The translations under genes were made by a program, and so were the position numbers. A stretch of 64,000 nucleotides of DNA from Candidatus Manganitrophus noduliformans (lineage in GTDB: Bacteria; Nitrospirota; Nitrospiria; SBBL01; Manganitrophaceae), in the NCBI RefSeq assembly GCF_012184425.1, contig NZ_VTOW01000006.1, positions 1 to 64,000 of the forward strand, in the 5' to 3' direction. Shown here piece after piece: positions 26,291 through 36,172 of the stretch. Within the stretch, counting starts at the first letter, position 1, and each line of letters begins with the position of its first letter. A model generated the notes under the pieces. It was given only the letters and a program-made list of their open reading frames with translations, was not told where the DNA came from and ran no database searches.

Positions 26291-26599
26291 TTAATTCGAA
26301 CCCCGGTCGATCCACTTCCGGATTTTTTCTTCGTTTTGGACGGAGAGATTGAGGAACGAGACGCCGGCGCCGATGCCGGGATGAATGTAGAGGACGCGGG
26401 CGCGGACGCGGATTTCGTCCGGGTCGGCGTCGGCCAGTTTGAAGCGAAGCTCGAATTCGGCTCCGGTCTGAAAATCGGCCACCATTTCAATGTACATCCC
26501 GCCGATGCTCAGGTCCATGGTGCGCCGCTTCCCAACACCGACAATGTCGATATCTGTAATGAAGGGGACCCGTTTTGATGCGCACTGGTCATCCGTCAT
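26291..26599 (-). CDS. PilZ-domain protein with incomplete c-di-GMP motif
   Basis: 102 residues, a single PilZ beta-barrel. The second signature is intact (DLSIGG, i.e. DxSxxG), but the RxxxR motif is reduced: the residues preceding VPF are CASKR, so the first arginine is replaced by Cys6. c-di-GMP affinity is therefore doubtful, although residues flanking the motif are basic (KRRTMD). Convergent with the fadL-type gene, 8 bp between ends. A PAS-GGDEF-EAL protein elsewhere in the window shows that c-di-GMP is made and degraded in this organism. Confidence 0.85.
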   Translation of the reverse strand: MTDDQCASKRVPFITDIDIVGVGKRRTMDLSIGGMYIEMVADFQTGAEFELRFKLADADPDEIRVRARVLYIHPGIGAGVSFLNLSVQNEEKIRKWIDRGSN

Positions 26600-26880
26600 G
26601 GCGGCCTTCCTACACTAAAGGTGAGAATTCAGACAGGGGATGGACGGGAAGAAGATTAGCAAATGTTCCCTAAGGCGTCAAGGTGAAAGTGACGAAATTG
26701 TCTGATGCAGGATCGTACCGCTTCTATCCCTATCGTAACCCTGGGGGACTGAATCGGTTCCGTCTTTTTCACCCCGCGTTTTCTTTCTGCAGAAATTGCA
26801 TTCGTCCTGTTGTTTCGTTTATGATGAATTTGTTTTGCGGTTCATTCAGGGTACATACGGGGCAGGGAGCGCGTGCTGGG

Positions 26881-27528
26881 ATGATTCGAATTCGGAGGGT
26901 GTGGAAAGCGGTCATCGGCGTGGCTCTCATTTTTTTTCTCCTTTCCGGCCAGGCCCTGGCGGAAGAGAAGGAACGGAAGAAGTTCGATCTCTCGGCCGCC
27001 TTTCGGTACAGTCTTCCGATCGGAGAGGAAGAGCCGGGATTGGATTGGTCGGACCTCTATGAGGTGGGCTCCGTGGTGGCGCTCGAATTGAGCTATCGCG
27101 CCACCCGTCGTGTCGCCGTCTACGTTGGAGGGGCCTACCATCTCTACCGGGCGAAAGAGATTTCGCTGGAGACCCCTGCGGGGACCGTCGACGGGCGGTT
27201 TAACGATCAGGAGCTGCTCTCGGTTTATCTGGGGGTGAAGGGATATCTTTTCGGTCCGGCCCTTCCGCAAGAGGCGGCCGGCATCGATCCTTACCTGCGG
27301 GCCGATGTCGGTTTCACGCAATTCAACGGGGCGGACTTCAACGCCGAACCGATCGCCGATCGGAGCCGGAAGTTCGCCTTCTCCTTCGGCGTCGGCGCCG
27401 ATGTCCTCACCTACACGAATGTTCTCCTTTTCTTCGAGATAAAATATGAGGATCACGGTATCCCCGATGAAGCGGGGGAGTCGTTCCGCGCGATGCCGAT
27501 TTCGGTGGGCGTTCGGTATTTGATGTAG
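26881..27528 (+). CDS. Outer-membrane beta-barrel protein
   Basis: 215 residues from ATG 26881, where a signal peptide (RVWKAVIGVALIFFLLSGQALA) begins; the frame extends upstream but without signal-like sequence. The mature protein alternates polar and hydrophobic residues in strands (VVALELSYRATRRVAVYVGGAYHLY, LLSVYLGVKGYLFG, FAFSFGVGADVLTY) and ends ISVGVRYLM, close to the usual aromatic-terminated barrel end. Looks like an eight-stranded OmpA/OmpW-like barrel. No substrate can be inferred. Confidence 0.75.
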   Translation: MIRIRRVWKAVIGVALIFFLLSGQALAEEKERKKFDLSAAFRYSLPIGEEEPGLDWSDLYEVGSVVALELSYRATRRVAVYVGGAYHLYRAKEISLETPAGTVDGRFNDQELLSVYLGVKGYLFGPALPQEAAGIDPYLRADVGFTQFNGADFNAEPIADRSRKFAFSFGVGADVLTYTNVLLFFEIKYEDHGIPDEAGESFRAMPISVGVRYLM

Positions 27529-27646
27529 AACCGGGTTCTGTTTCTTCATCCCAAAATTGACTTTCTCTCCGCATCGCAGTATCATGCCGTGGTTTCCTGC
27601 CTGCCGGGTCGCGCTTCGGATTTGGTTCGTTCCACGGAGAAAGGTG

Positions 27647-28057
27647 ATGTTCAATCGGATGACCTCGATCTTTATCCCCCTGATGGCGCTGAATCTATCC
27701 CTCATCTCCATCCTGGAGCCTCCCAGCCCCGTCATTTCCGATCTCAACATCTCGCCCGCGTCCGGCCCCGCCGGGAGCATCTACACGATCTCGCTTCGGA
27801 TCGCGAGCCGGGGCGGTATTGTCCCGCTGCTTCATCAGTTGAGGGAGGGACGTGAAGAGCTCGACATCCCTCTTCGAGACGACGGCTTGGAAGGGGATGT
27901 GAAGAAGGGGGATGGGATCTACATCGGGCACAGCGGGGTCCCGCCTCGGGCGGCCAGGCAGACCCACCGCTTCGAGGTCTTCGTGCAAGATCACGCGGGG
28001 CGTAAAAGTAACGTGCTGGAGTATCGGTTCACGGTGTTGAAAGGGACGGGAGTTTGA
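27647..28057 (+). CDS. Secreted Ig-like domain protein, unknown function
   Basis: 136 residues from ATG 27647, preceded by GGAG at good spacing. A signal peptide or anchor (FIPLMALNLSLISILEPP) is followed by a beta-sandwich-like domain: PVISDLNISPASGPAGSIYTISLRIA..., DIPLRDDGLEGDVKKGDGIYIG and HRFEVFVQDHAGRKSN. The D-DG-x-GD-x-x-x-GDGIY pattern is common in extracellular domains that follow Ig-like repeats (choice-of-anchor X type). Probably periplasmic or surface. Convergent with the VOC gene. Confidence 0.65.
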   Translation: MFNRMTSIFIPLMALNLSLISILEPPSPVISDLNISPASGPAGSIYTISLRIASRGGIVPLLHQLREGREELDIPLRDDGLEGDVKKGDGIYIGHSGVPPRAARQTHRFEVFVQDHAGRKSNVLEYRFTVLKGTGV

Positions 28058-28066
28058 AGGGAAACT

Positions 28067-28477
28067 TTAATCGGAAAATGTGATCCCCGTCTTCTGTACT
28101 TCTTGATACGGCAGCAGCCACACCATCGACTCGTCGTGCAAATCAATCACCTGAATCCGGTTGCCGAATGGGTCGCGGAAGTCGCAACGGAACCGCGGTT
28201 CCAGCGTGAGCCCATATTTTTTACCGACTTTTTCGCGGACTTCCATCACCTGTTTGTCGTCCCGCACGATGAGGGCAAAATGCCGCGTCCGGTCGGGCTT
28301 CACCTCGTCGACCTCGAACATAGCCAAGAACTGATGCTCGCCGAGCTTGAAAAAAGCGTCTCCTTCCCCATCATCGAGTTTTTCGAGATTGAAGACATCC
28401 TGGTAGAAAGCGATCCCCTTCTCCAAGTCATCCACTTCGATTGCAATGTGACCCAAGCCGTAGACATGCACGCTCAT
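28067..28477 (-). CDS. VOC (glyoxalase/dioxygenase fold) family protein
   Basis: 136 residues with two beta-alpha-beta-beta-beta modules. Starts VYGLGHIAIEVDDLEKGIAFYQDVFNLE, and the second module ends CDFRDPFGNRIQVIDLHD, the DPxGN pattern of the superfamily. Candidate metal ligands are H10 and H68 (HFALIV), but the usual final glutamate position reads Gln or Asp, so metal dependence is uncertain. Members include glyoxalase I, extradiol dioxygenases and resistance proteins; no substrate can be assigned. Confidence 0.85.
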   Translation of the reverse strand: MSVHVYGLGHIAIEVDDLEKGIAFYQDVFNLEKLDDGEGDAFFKLGEHQFLAMFEVDEVKPDRTRHFALIVRDDKQVMEVREKVGKKYGLTLEPRFRCDFRDPFGNRIQVIDLHDESMVWLLPYQEVQKTGITFSD

Positions 28478-28510
28478 ATCGATCTCCTTATTTCAGTGCG
28501 GTTGGCGGAA

Positions 28511-29473
28511 TCATTTTTGAGTTAAGGACTGCTGCGGAGTCAATTTTTCCAGAAAATGCCGGGCGACCCGGTACCGAATGTAGCGGTCGAAAAGTGAAGC
28601 GGTGTAGTGTCCGGCGGGGAGGACGATCCAGTCGGGCTGTCCCAATGCCTTCCAAAGTTCTCGGGCGTTCGTATGAGGGATCACCTTGTCGAAGCGGCCA
28701 TTGACCATCAAGATCCGCTCCGGGTCGAGCCGCCCTGCATAGGTGAGCGGGTCGACCGGTTTCAGCGCGGTGATCGCTTCCCGTTTGAATTCCTCGGCGC
28801 TCCACCCGTTCGCGAGCATGATCCGGTCCCGAATTCTTCCTTTGACATATCCTTGTGGGGAGGCCATGATCTCGGGAAGATTTCCCCCGCCGAGGAGATA
28901 GGCCGTCGCTTCGATCTGACCGTCGGCTTCCGTAAGAAGGGCGCCGACAATCGCGCCGAGACTGATGCCGAGGAGGCCGATCCGTTTTGCATCGACGGAG
29001 GGCTGGCGGGAGAGCCAATCGACAAGCTGCGCCGCCTCCGCCACCTGCAGCCGGATCAGCTCCGCGAGGGTGTCGAGCCTCACCGCGGCGCTGCGGAGGC
29101 CGGTCAGGTAGCGTTGGCTGCTGAACTGCAAACAAATGAATCCCTTTTTGACGAGCTCTTGCGCAAAACCTGAAATGATGCGGTCGCCCCAGATGCCGGG
29201 GAGCAGGAGGATCGCCGGAAAGGGTCCATTCCCCTCCGGCTGCCAGACGCGGACCGTCATGGCGCCGAGGTGAACTTCTTCAACGATGTAACCGTCGTCC
29301 TGATGAAAAACGGTCCGCTGAATCGCCTGGTAGGGCGGACCGGGATCTTGGAGGGAGAAGATCGGATTGGTTCTCACGCCGGGGGTCTCTCTATGTTTGT
29401 TGGGGTACTCGATACAGGCGGCCATCGATAAAAAGAGAAGCAAAAAGAGAATGGCCTGATTCAGCCGGTTCAT
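28511..29473 (-). CDS. Lipoprotein alpha/beta hydrolase (dienelactone hydrolase/BAAT-like)
   Basis: 320 residues. Lipobox SMAAC near residue 20 marks a lipid-anchored protein. Alpha/beta hydrolase fold with oxyanion region LLLPGIWGD, nucleophile elbow GISLG, acid in VNGRFDKVIP and histidine in PAGHYT, so the catalytic triad is complete. The layout resembles acyl-CoA thioester hydrolase C-domains and dienelactone hydrolases; substrate unknown. Promoter candidate on the minus strand at 29555-29584. Confidence 0.85.
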   Translation of the reverse strand: MNRLNQAILFLLLFLSMAACIEYPNKHRETPGVRTNPIFSLQDPGPPYQAIQRTVFHQDDGYIVEEVHLGAMTVRVWQPEGNGPFPAILLLPGIWGDRIISGFAQELVKKGFICLQFSSQRYLTGLRSAAVRLDTLAELIRLQVAEAAQLVDWLSRQPSVDAKRIGLLGISLGAIVGALLTEADGQIEATAYLLGGGNLPEIMASPQGYVKGRIRDRIMLANGWSAEEFKREAITALKPVDPLTYAGRLDPERILMVNGRFDKVIPHTNARELWKALGQPDWIVLPAGHYTASLFDRYIRYRVARHFLEKLTPQQSLTQK

Positions 29474-29554
29474 AAGCCGGTCCTCATTGAGGACTTACAC
29501 AGCGGGCGGGCGGTTCAGGGCGAGCGATGAAATACCCATCAAAGACGACACTTT

Positions 29555-29584
29555 ATTCTAAAATAGCGGGAGCGCGGTTTACAA
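29555..29584 (-). promoter_or_regulatory. Promoter of the lipoprotein hydrolase gene
   Basis: Minus strand TTGTAA (29584-29579), 18-bp spacer, TAGAAT (29560-29555); start of transcription near 29548, about 75 nt before the ATG. Confidence 0.5.
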
Positions 29585-29617
29585 CTATTTAATTGTGCGT
29601 TGAACGGTTGAAGCCGC

Positions 29618-30637
29618 CTACCGACGCCGAGGGGAAGGTTTTTTTCTCCGAGCGGTTTTCAAGGTCGCCTCCAGAATTCCGATCTTCCCATCGACCCGCG
29701 TCCGGCGGAAGCGCGAAAAGCCGGCGCGCTTCAGCCAGGCCGTCGCCTCCTGCCAGGTGTAGCAGCGGCCGCGTTCAGTGAAGAGAAGCATCATCAGGTT
29801 AAAGGAGGAGACGTCGGGGGGATGGGCCTGGTCTTTGTCGAGAAAATATTCGACGATGATGAGCCGGCCGCCCGGTTTTAATGCCTTTTTGATTTTTTTC
29901 AAAACCCGGCGGTTTTCTTCGGGGGAGTAGATATGGACCACATTGGAGTAGAAGATCACGTCATACGGCCCGCCGTAGTCGTCGGTGAAGAGATCCCCCC
30001 CGATGACGTCGACCTGTTCCGAGAGGTCCGCGCGCTTTGCTTCGGCAAGGGCGACTTTGACCGCCGCCGGGCGGTCGAAGATGGTGGCGTGAAGTTCGGG
30101 ATATTTGACCAGCAGGGCGAAAGCGTACGAGCCGGCCCCTCCCCCGAGGTCGAGGAGGGTCCGGGCGCCGCGCAGATCGATGGGGCGGAGGATCTTCGGA
30201 GCAAGGTAGAAGCTTCGCTCGTGAAGGGCTTTGGAAAAATGTCTGCGGAAGGCCGGATTGTCGGGCGGGGAACGTTTCTTCGGCCGGCGGCCTTTTCGGA
30301 CGGCGTCGGCCAGACCGATCCAGTCGTCCCAATGCTGGCCGGCGAGCCAGATGAAATTGGTGATCGATTGGATGCTGGCGGTGTCGAGGTAGGTTCGGCT
30401 GAGGGGGGTGTTACGATAGCGTTCGCCCGACTTGGCGAGGAGGCCCATCCCGGTCAAGGCGTTGAGGAGGAATTCCACCCCTTCCGGGGAGGCATCCGCC
30501 CTGCGGGCGATCTCCTTCGCCGTCGCCGGTTTCTTCCCGATATGGGTAAAGAGGTCGAGCTCCACCCCGGCGATCAGTGTGCGGGAATCGGTGAAGGCGT
30601 CGGCGGTGCGGAGGAGCTCTTCGTAGGTTCGGATCAA
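29618..30637 (-). CDS. SAM-dependent O-methyltransferase, acetylserotonin OMT-like
   Basis: 339 residues. An N-terminal winged-helix dimerisation domain (about 1-90, ELDLFTHIGKKPATAKEIARRAD) precedes the Rossmann methyltransferase domain with the SAM motif LLDLGGGAGSYAFAL (about 162-176), DRPAAVKVA, GGDLFTD and LKPGGRLIIVEYFLD. This layout belongs to the small-molecule O-methyltransferases that act on phenolic or polyketide-type acceptors. No biosynthetic cluster surrounds it. The C-terminal tail KTARRKKPSPRRR is strikingly basic. Confidence 0.88.
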   Translation of the reverse strand: MIRTYEELLRTADAFTDSRTLIAGVELDLFTHIGKKPATAKEIARRADASPEGVEFLLNALTGMGLLAKSGERYRNTPLSRTYLDTASIQSITNFIWLAGQHWDDWIGLADAVRKGRRPKKRSPPDNPAFRRHFSKALHERSFYLAPKILRPIDLRGARTLLDLGGGAGSYAFALLVKYPELHATIFDRPAAVKVALAEAKRADLSEQVDVIGGDLFTDDYGGPYDVIFYSNVVHIYSPEENRRVLKKIKKALKPGGRLIIVEYFLDKDQAHPPDVSSFNLMMLLFTERGRCYTWQEATAWLKRAGFSRFRRTRVDGKIGILEATLKTARRKKPSPRRR

Positions 30638-30691
30638 GGGGTGTCGCTCCGTTTGTTTTTCATTCCGAATTCCTCATTCCACGATTGTTCT

Positions 30692-31039
30692 TTAGAGCCC
30701 CATCCTCCGTTTTAAATAAAGGTATCCCAGCGAGAAAAGGCTCATCAGGATGACGGCGGCGAGGGTGAGGATCAAGATGCGGAGTTTGGCGCGGATTTCT
30801 TTTTCGATCAATGCGTCGAACCGCCGCTCGATCTCATCGATCTTGGCGTCGACCTTCGCTTCGATCAGGAGCATCTGCTCCGCCGCGAATCGGTCCGCCT
30901 CGGTGCGGGCGTGGGAGACAAATTCATTCCGCTTCCGATCGATGTACAGATCGGTTTTCTCCCGGACCCTTTCCGCCATCCGCGCGGTCACAAAAGGGCT
31001 GAGGACCTTTCCGATATTGATCCAGACTTGCCATGCCAT
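30692..31039 (-). CDS. Small membrane-anchored coiled-coil protein
   Basis: 115 residues. A long amphipathic helix or coiled coil (about 18-85, EADRFAAEQMLLIEAKVDAKIDEIERRFDAL) is followed by one C-terminal transmembrane helix (LRILILTLAAVILMSLFSLGYLYL). Tail-anchored topology, bulk in the cytoplasm. No family recognised. Six bp downstream of the next small membrane gene on the same strand, so the two probably form a unit. Confidence 0.7.
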   Translation of the reverse strand: MAWQVWINIGKVLSPFVTARMAERVREKTDLYIDRKRNEFVSHARTEADRFAAEQMLLIEAKVDAKIDEIERRFDALIEKEIRAKLRILILTLAAVILMSLFSLGYLYLKRRMGL

Positions 31040-31045
31040 CGACGA

Positions 31046-31288
31046 CTACCCTTTCAACAAAAGGACCGTGAGCCAGCCCTGAACAAAAAAGAGGATCACG
31101 ATCAGTGACAGCTCCACCTTCAATGCGCGGGAACGAAGTTGAAGAAGCTTTAAGAAGACGATCCGCTGGACCATCCGCGGGAGCGCGCGGTACCAGGCCC
31201 TCAGTTCGATCAGGTCGTATAGAAGATAGCCGGCGAAGAGGAGCGCCACGATCCACCGAAACGCCGGATAGGGTTCAAAGATTTCCAT
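31046..31288 (-). CDS. Small two-helix membrane protein
   Basis: 80 residues with transmembrane segments at about 12-29 (WIVALLFAGYLLYDLIEL) and 58-79 (VELSLIVILFFVQGWLTVLLL) joined by a basic, helical loop (RALPRMVQRIVFLKLLQLRSRALK). No family recognised; linked to the coiled-coil gene downstream. Confidence 0.65.
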   Translation of the reverse strand: MEIFEPYPAFRWIVALLFAGYLLYDLIELRAWYRALPRMVQRIVFLKLLQLRSRALKVELSLIVILFFVQGWLTVLLLKG

Positions 31289-31371
31289 TCTGATGACCTT
31301 TCGGAATCTGTTTCGGCTGCTATCCTAACGATTCTTTCGACAAAGATCAAGACGGAAGAGGGATGCGCGGG

Positions 31372-31417
31372 GATAAAAAACAATCCGCCGCCGGAGTCGT
31401 CGGCGACCCGGCGGCGG
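31372..31417 (-). terminator. Intrinsic terminator of the TPR protein gene
   Basis: Stem CCGCCGCCGG / CCGGCGGCGG (31385-31417) followed on the minus strand by ATTGTTTTTTATCC, 22 bp past the stop codon. Confidence 0.85.
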
Positions 31418-31439
31418 TCTGTCTTGGGAAGAGATGCGA

Positions 31440-33065
31440 TTAGAATCGCGAGGCGGTGAGTCTGACGTCGGCCCGCTGCCACGCCTTCTCGAACCGCCGC
31501 TTCGCCGAGGCCGCTTTTTCCTTTTTCCCTTGGGCCTTGCGGCTTTTCATCAGGCCGTAGAACGACCAGCCGTTGTTCGGATTGCGCTTCAGATCTTCCA
31601 GATAGACCTGCTCGGCCTCCGCCGGGCGCTCCGCCGCCAGGAGGACCGCGCCGAGATTCTGGCGGACCGGCTGATACCAGGGGGGCGGCTCCTCGTAGAC
31701 GAGGCGGTCCTCGATCTCGACCGCTTCGTTGAGCGCCTTGACCGCGTCGTCGGTCCGGCCCTCGCCGGCGGCGATCTCTCCGGAGAGGACTTTGGTTGCG
31801 ATCCGGAGGAGCGCCTGGCCCGAGTTGATGCTGATGATCAGATCGGGGCCGACCTCCTCGGCCAGCTTCGCCAACGAATCGAGCTCCGCTTGGGCTTCTT
31901 CCGTTTTCCCGGTTGCCGCGAGGGCGCGCCCGCGGGCGTAGCGCCAGATGCCGGTGGTGTATTTAAATTCGGTCGCCGGGGCCGGCTCCTTCAAAATCTC
32001 TTCCCACTTTCCGAACCGGGTCAGGGCGAAATAAGCGGTCGGCTTGAACATCTCGAGCGGCGGGACCCCCCGCACCAATTCATCGGGGACCTTCTCCACC
32101 AGATCCCGCGCCGCTTGAATCGCCACCTCACTCCTTCCGGCCATCGCCGCCGCCGCGTAGAGAAAGTGAATGTTGTGCGGGTAGTAGGCCATCGTGTAGA
32201 AACCTTGCGCTTTCCGGTCCTGGATAAAGTTCTCATCGGCGTGGATGGCGTGGACATTGGCCTCCTCGGCCTCTTTGTACATCCCGACCCGGATGTAGAC
32301 ATGGGCCGGCATGTGGACCAGATGTCCCGCCCCCGGCATCAGCTTGGCGAGGCGCTTGGCGCAGGGGAGGGCCCGTTCCGGCTCGAAGGAGGCTTCGACG
32401 GCGTGAATGTAGTAGTGGCAGGCGCCGGGATGATTCTTGTTTTTATCGAGCACCGCCTCGAGCGTTTCGACGATCTCTTCGGTGTTTCCTTTCGCCTCCC
32501 CCTCGTAGGTCCAATAGTCCCACGGCTGCAAGTCCATCAGCGCCTCGGCGAAGAGGGTCGCGGCGTCGGTGTCCTTCGGATATTTTTTGGCGACCTCGCG
32601 CATCGCGCCGGCGTAGGCCCGATCGCGCGACGCGCGGCTCTCTCCCGGCTCGGCGGCGTAACGCTTCGAGAGGGCGTCGATGTAGGCCCGCTCGGCTTCC
32701 GAGACGTTCGGGGCGAGGGCGACCGCATTCTGAACCAGCTCGTGCGCCGACGGCTCGGTCTTCGGCTCCATCGGCAGATTGATGTTCGGCCCCATTGCCA
32801 ACGCCGCTCCCCAATAACACATGGCGCAGTCGGGATCGATCCGCGCCCCTTCCATGAAGGAGACGATCGCCTCCTCATGATTGAAGGCGTAGGTGAGCCG
32901 CAAGCCCTGGTCGAAATAACGCTGGGCTTGAGGAGATTTTGTGGTGATTTTGTGGTGATGTTTTCCGAGGTTGTCGTAGAGAGGAACCGAGGCGGGTTCC
33001 GCCTCCTTCGCGAGGGAGGGAGCCGCCCAGAGCAACGCCAGTAGCAAAAGTGTTCCGTATTTCAT
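31440..33065 (-). CDS. Secreted tetratricopeptide-repeat protein
   Basis: 541 residues with a signal peptide (LLLLALLWAAPSLA). TPR-like helical repeats begin with SPQAQRYFDQGLRLTYAFNHEEAIVSFMEGARIDPDCAMCYWGAALAMGPNIN and recur to the end (FYGLMKSRKAQGKKEKA). The CAMCYWG motif and HAVEASFEPERALPCAKRLAKLMPGAGHLVHMPAHVYIRVG are features of a widespread bacterial family of unknown function. Probably a periplasmic scaffold. Own terminator downstream. Confidence 0.85.
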   Translation of the reverse strand: MKYGTLLLLALLWAAPSLAKEAEPASVPLYDNLGKHHHKITTKSPQAQRYFDQGLRLTYAFNHEEAIVSFMEGARIDPDCAMCYWGAALAMGPNINLPMEPKTEPSAHELVQNAVALAPNVSEAERAYIDALSKRYAAEPGESRASRDRAYAGAMREVAKKYPKDTDAATLFAEALMDLQPWDYWTYEGEAKGNTEEIVETLEAVLDKNKNHPGACHYYIHAVEASFEPERALPCAKRLAKLMPGAGHLVHMPAHVYIRVGMYKEAEEANVHAIHADENFIQDRKAQGFYTMAYYPHNIHFLYAAAAMAGRSEVAIQAARDLVEKVPDELVRGVPPLEMFKPTAYFALTRFGKWEEILKEPAPATEFKYTTGIWRYARGRALAATGKTEEAQAELDSLAKLAEEVGPDLIISINSGQALLRIATKVLSGEIAAGEGRTDDAVKALNEAVEIEDRLVYEEPPPWYQPVRQNLGAVLLAAERPAEAEQVYLEDLKRNPNNGWSFYGLMKSRKAQGKKEKAASAKRRFEKAWQRADVRLTASRF

Positions 33066-33442
33066 CGGTGTTTTCTCCTTTTCGATCGAAGTGACTGCCG
33101 AAGGGTAAGATGCAGGGGTGATGGAGTGGAGTATAAGCAGGGATCGTGGAGATAATCAAGGGGAATACAGAGCAGTCCCCCTTCTAGGAGAGGGAAACCA
33201 ATCGAATTGATCGACCTGTCGAACCCTTTTTGGCGCGGGCCGATGGGGTATACCACTCTGTCCCAGAGCTCCGGGGGTTCTACACTTCCAACCCAAAAAG
33301 CAAGGGGTTGATTCTACAAAACCGATCTTGTTTTTTCTTCCTCTTGATTGACCTGCCCCCGCCTGCCTATAATTTAACCATGAATGTGAAATCTCTCGAT
33401 CATTCGATCTCCTTTCGTCATCCTCCCTTTGAAGAAGGATGG
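33066..33442. other. Gene-free region between the TPR gene and an alpha/beta hydrolase
   Basis: 377 bp. The right end holds a promoter (33344-33373). Around 33159-33182 there is a weak hairpin (AAGGGGA...TCCCCCTT). The GGGTTCTACACTTCCAACCC stretch near 33276 looks superficially tRNA-like but does not fold as one. I see no gene here. Confidence 0.6.
33344..33373 (+). promoter_or_regulatory. Sigma-70-type promoter of the alpha/beta hydrolase gene
   Basis: TTGATT (33344-33349), 18-bp spacer, perfect TATAAT (33368-33373). The predicted start of transcription near 33380 coincides with an in-frame ATG, which argues that the true start codon is the downstream ATG at 33443 with its own ribosome binding site. 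Confidence 0.7.
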
Positions 33443-34474
33443 ATGAAGCTCTTGTGGGGGCAATTGAATCGGATTCGTCCCGACGGTGAGAGCCTGCGTC
33501 GCGCTCTGACCGGTTGGGGAAAAATGGCCATGTGGGGTCTGGTCCCCATTCTGGCGGGGGTTGCCTATCAAGCAAGGGTGAGCGCAAACAATGCCCGGCG
33601 TTATCCGGCCCCCGGCAGACTGATCGATGTAGGGGGACGCCGTCTTCACCTCCATGTGATGGGAGAAGGAAAGCCGACGGTGCTTCTGGAGGCGGCCGGA
33701 TTCGGCTGCTCGGTCGACTATCTCGCGATCCAGTCGGAGATTTCGAAAACGACCCGCGCTTGCACCTACGATCGGGCGGGGATGGGATGGAGCGATCCCT
33801 GCGATGCACCGCGCAGCGTTCGTGCGCTCGTGGAAGATTTAAGGACGCTCCTCCGGTGCGTCGAAATCGAACCTCCTTATGTCCTCGTGGGCGGATCCGC
33901 CGGGGGACTGATCATTGAGTTCTTCGCGCGAACGTACCCGGAGGAGGTGGTCGGGCTGGTGCTGAGCGACGCCCTGGATGGGGAGGTGCTTGCGCGGTTG
34001 CCGCGCGCCAGCGCGCACGTAATGAAGATGGTCTCCCTTGGACAAATTTGCGCCCGCTTAGGAGTTCTCCATCTGCTTGATCCTTTCAGTCTAAAAAAGC
34101 TGCCGCTGGACGAGGGGAGCATCCGCTCGGTGCTGACCTATCGTGCCGCCGCCTGGGATGCGGCGCGATGCTTTCTGAAGAGTCTCGAGAGAAGCGAAAT
34201 CGATCTGCGCGAGGCACCGCCGCTGCGGCCCGATCTGCCGCTTCGCGTCCTGACCCACGGCCTCACCGGCGACCTGCTCGGACCGCGGGGCGATCCTGAA
34301 TTATTGCAGGAGATCGAACCGATCTGGCAGGCGCAACAGGCCGCCCTGGCACAGCGCTCCTCAAAGGGAAAGCAGATCATCGCGGAGAAGAGCGGCCATC
34401 GAATTATTGCGCAGCAACCCGATCTGGTTCTTCATGCGATTCAAGAAGTCATTGAGGCGGCCAAACAGGGTTGA
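33443..34474 (+). CDS. Membrane-anchored alpha/beta hydrolase
   Basis: 343 residues from ATG 33443 (AAGGA four bases upstream; the in-frame ATG at 33380 sits at the predicted transcript start and would add 21 residues). One N-terminal transmembrane segment (MAMWGLVPILAGVAYQARV), then an alpha/beta hydrolase domain: GRRLHLHVMGEGKPTVLLEA, nucleophile GGSAGG, SDALDG and a C-terminal SGHRI histidine. Resembles the prolyl aminopeptidase/haloperoxidase-like group. Substrate unknown. An aldo/keto reductase gene follows. Confidence 0.85.
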   Translation: MKLLWGQLNRIRPDGESLRRALTGWGKMAMWGLVPILAGVAYQARVSANNARRYPAPGRLIDVGGRRLHLHVMGEGKPTVLLEAAGFGCSVDYLAIQSEISKTTRACTYDRAGMGWSDPCDAPRSVRALVEDLRTLLRCVEIEPPYVLVGGSAGGLIIEFFARTYPEEVVGLVLSDALDGEVLARLPRASAHVMKMVSLGQICARLGVLHLLDPFSLKKLPLDEGSIRSVLTYRAAAWDAARCFLKSLERSEIDLREAPPLRPDLPLRVLTHGLTGDLLGPRGDPELLQEIEPIWQAQQAALAQRSSKGKQIIAEKSGHRIIAQQPDLVLHAIQEVIEAAKQG

Positions 34475-34570
34475 ACCTTCAAGAGACTTTCCATCGCTTC
34501 GATCTTCATGAAGCATCGATCTAACCGACTAAGCAGGATCATTGCTTTCAGCCATGAGAAGGAGCTTGGC

Positions 34571-35557
<987 letters not shown>

Positions 35558-35583
35558 TCCCGTTCAGATCGGGTCGGAAAAAG

Positions 35584-35616
35584 CGAGGCCGGCCTTGGAA
35601 CTGAAGGCCGGCCTCG
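35584..35616. terminator. Bidirectional hairpin between convergent genes
   Basis: CGAGGCCGGCCTT and its exact complement AAGGCCGGCCTCG, a perfect 13-bp stem with a 7-nt loop, between the ends of the aldo/keto reductase (+) and BON (-) genes. No long T-run on either side. Confidence 0.75.
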
Positions 35617-35626
35617 TCGTTCAGGA

Positions 35627-36172
35627 TCACTCTTCGGAGAGAACCTTGATTTCGTTTTGAAGCGATGCGACCTGTTTTCGATCCCGCACCAGATCGCCGG
35701 CTTGTCTCTTCTGGCTTTCGGACAGCGCGTATCCCTGCAATCTCACCGATCCATCTTCAACCGTGACGTTGAGCTTCGAAATATTGACCATCGGGTTTTT
35801 CAGAAGATCCGCTCTGATTTTCTTCGCCAGTGCGATATCCGGGGTCAGGGGCGCGACCACTTTGATGCGATCAACGAGTTCCTTCACGACGGGGATCTCG
35901 CCGGCGGTTTGCACCGCGTACCCCCGCTCATAGTGGGTGAGGACCGTTCCGCTGAGGATCACAATGCCGTTTTCGGTCTTCACGTCGACGTCGCTGAGAT
36001 CGACATGATTGTCCCGGTCGAAAAGCGCTTTCACTCTGGTTGTGATTTCCAGGTCCGATGCGGCCGGACCCGTCGGCCCTTTCGGGGCCGACCAGGCCGG
36101 CGATACGGCCGTTGCGATCATGAGAAAAAAGAATCCGAAAAGGGTTCCCATCGGCAGGAAGGTTCTTTTCAT
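35627..36172 (-). CDS. Periplasmic protein with two BON domains (OsmY-like)
   Basis: 181 residues with a signal peptide (FGFFFLMIATAVSPAWSA). Two BON domains: DLEITTRVKALFDRDNHVDLSDVDVKTENGIVILSGTV (about 40-105) and DIALAKKIRADLLKNPMVNISKLNVTVEDGSVRLQGYA (about 112-175). BON domains bind phospholipid or peptidoglycan-associated surfaces; the two-domain secreted form is that of OsmY, linked to envelope stress. No osmotic regulator is adjacent. Confidence 0.92.
   Translation of the reverse strand: MKRTFLPMGTLFGFFFLMIATAVSPAWSAPKGPTGPAASDLEITTRVKALFDRDNHVDLSDVDVKTENGIVILSGTVLTHYERGYAVQTAGEIPVVKELVDRIKVVAPLTPDIALAKKIRADLLKNPMVNISKLNVTVEDGSVRLQGYALSESQKRQAGDLVRDRKQVASLQNEIKVLSEE

Noticed and set aside
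33230-33310. tRNA-like stretch with GGGTTCTACACTTCCAACCC
   Set aside because: The T-arm-like word is present but no acceptor, D or anticodon stems form around it.
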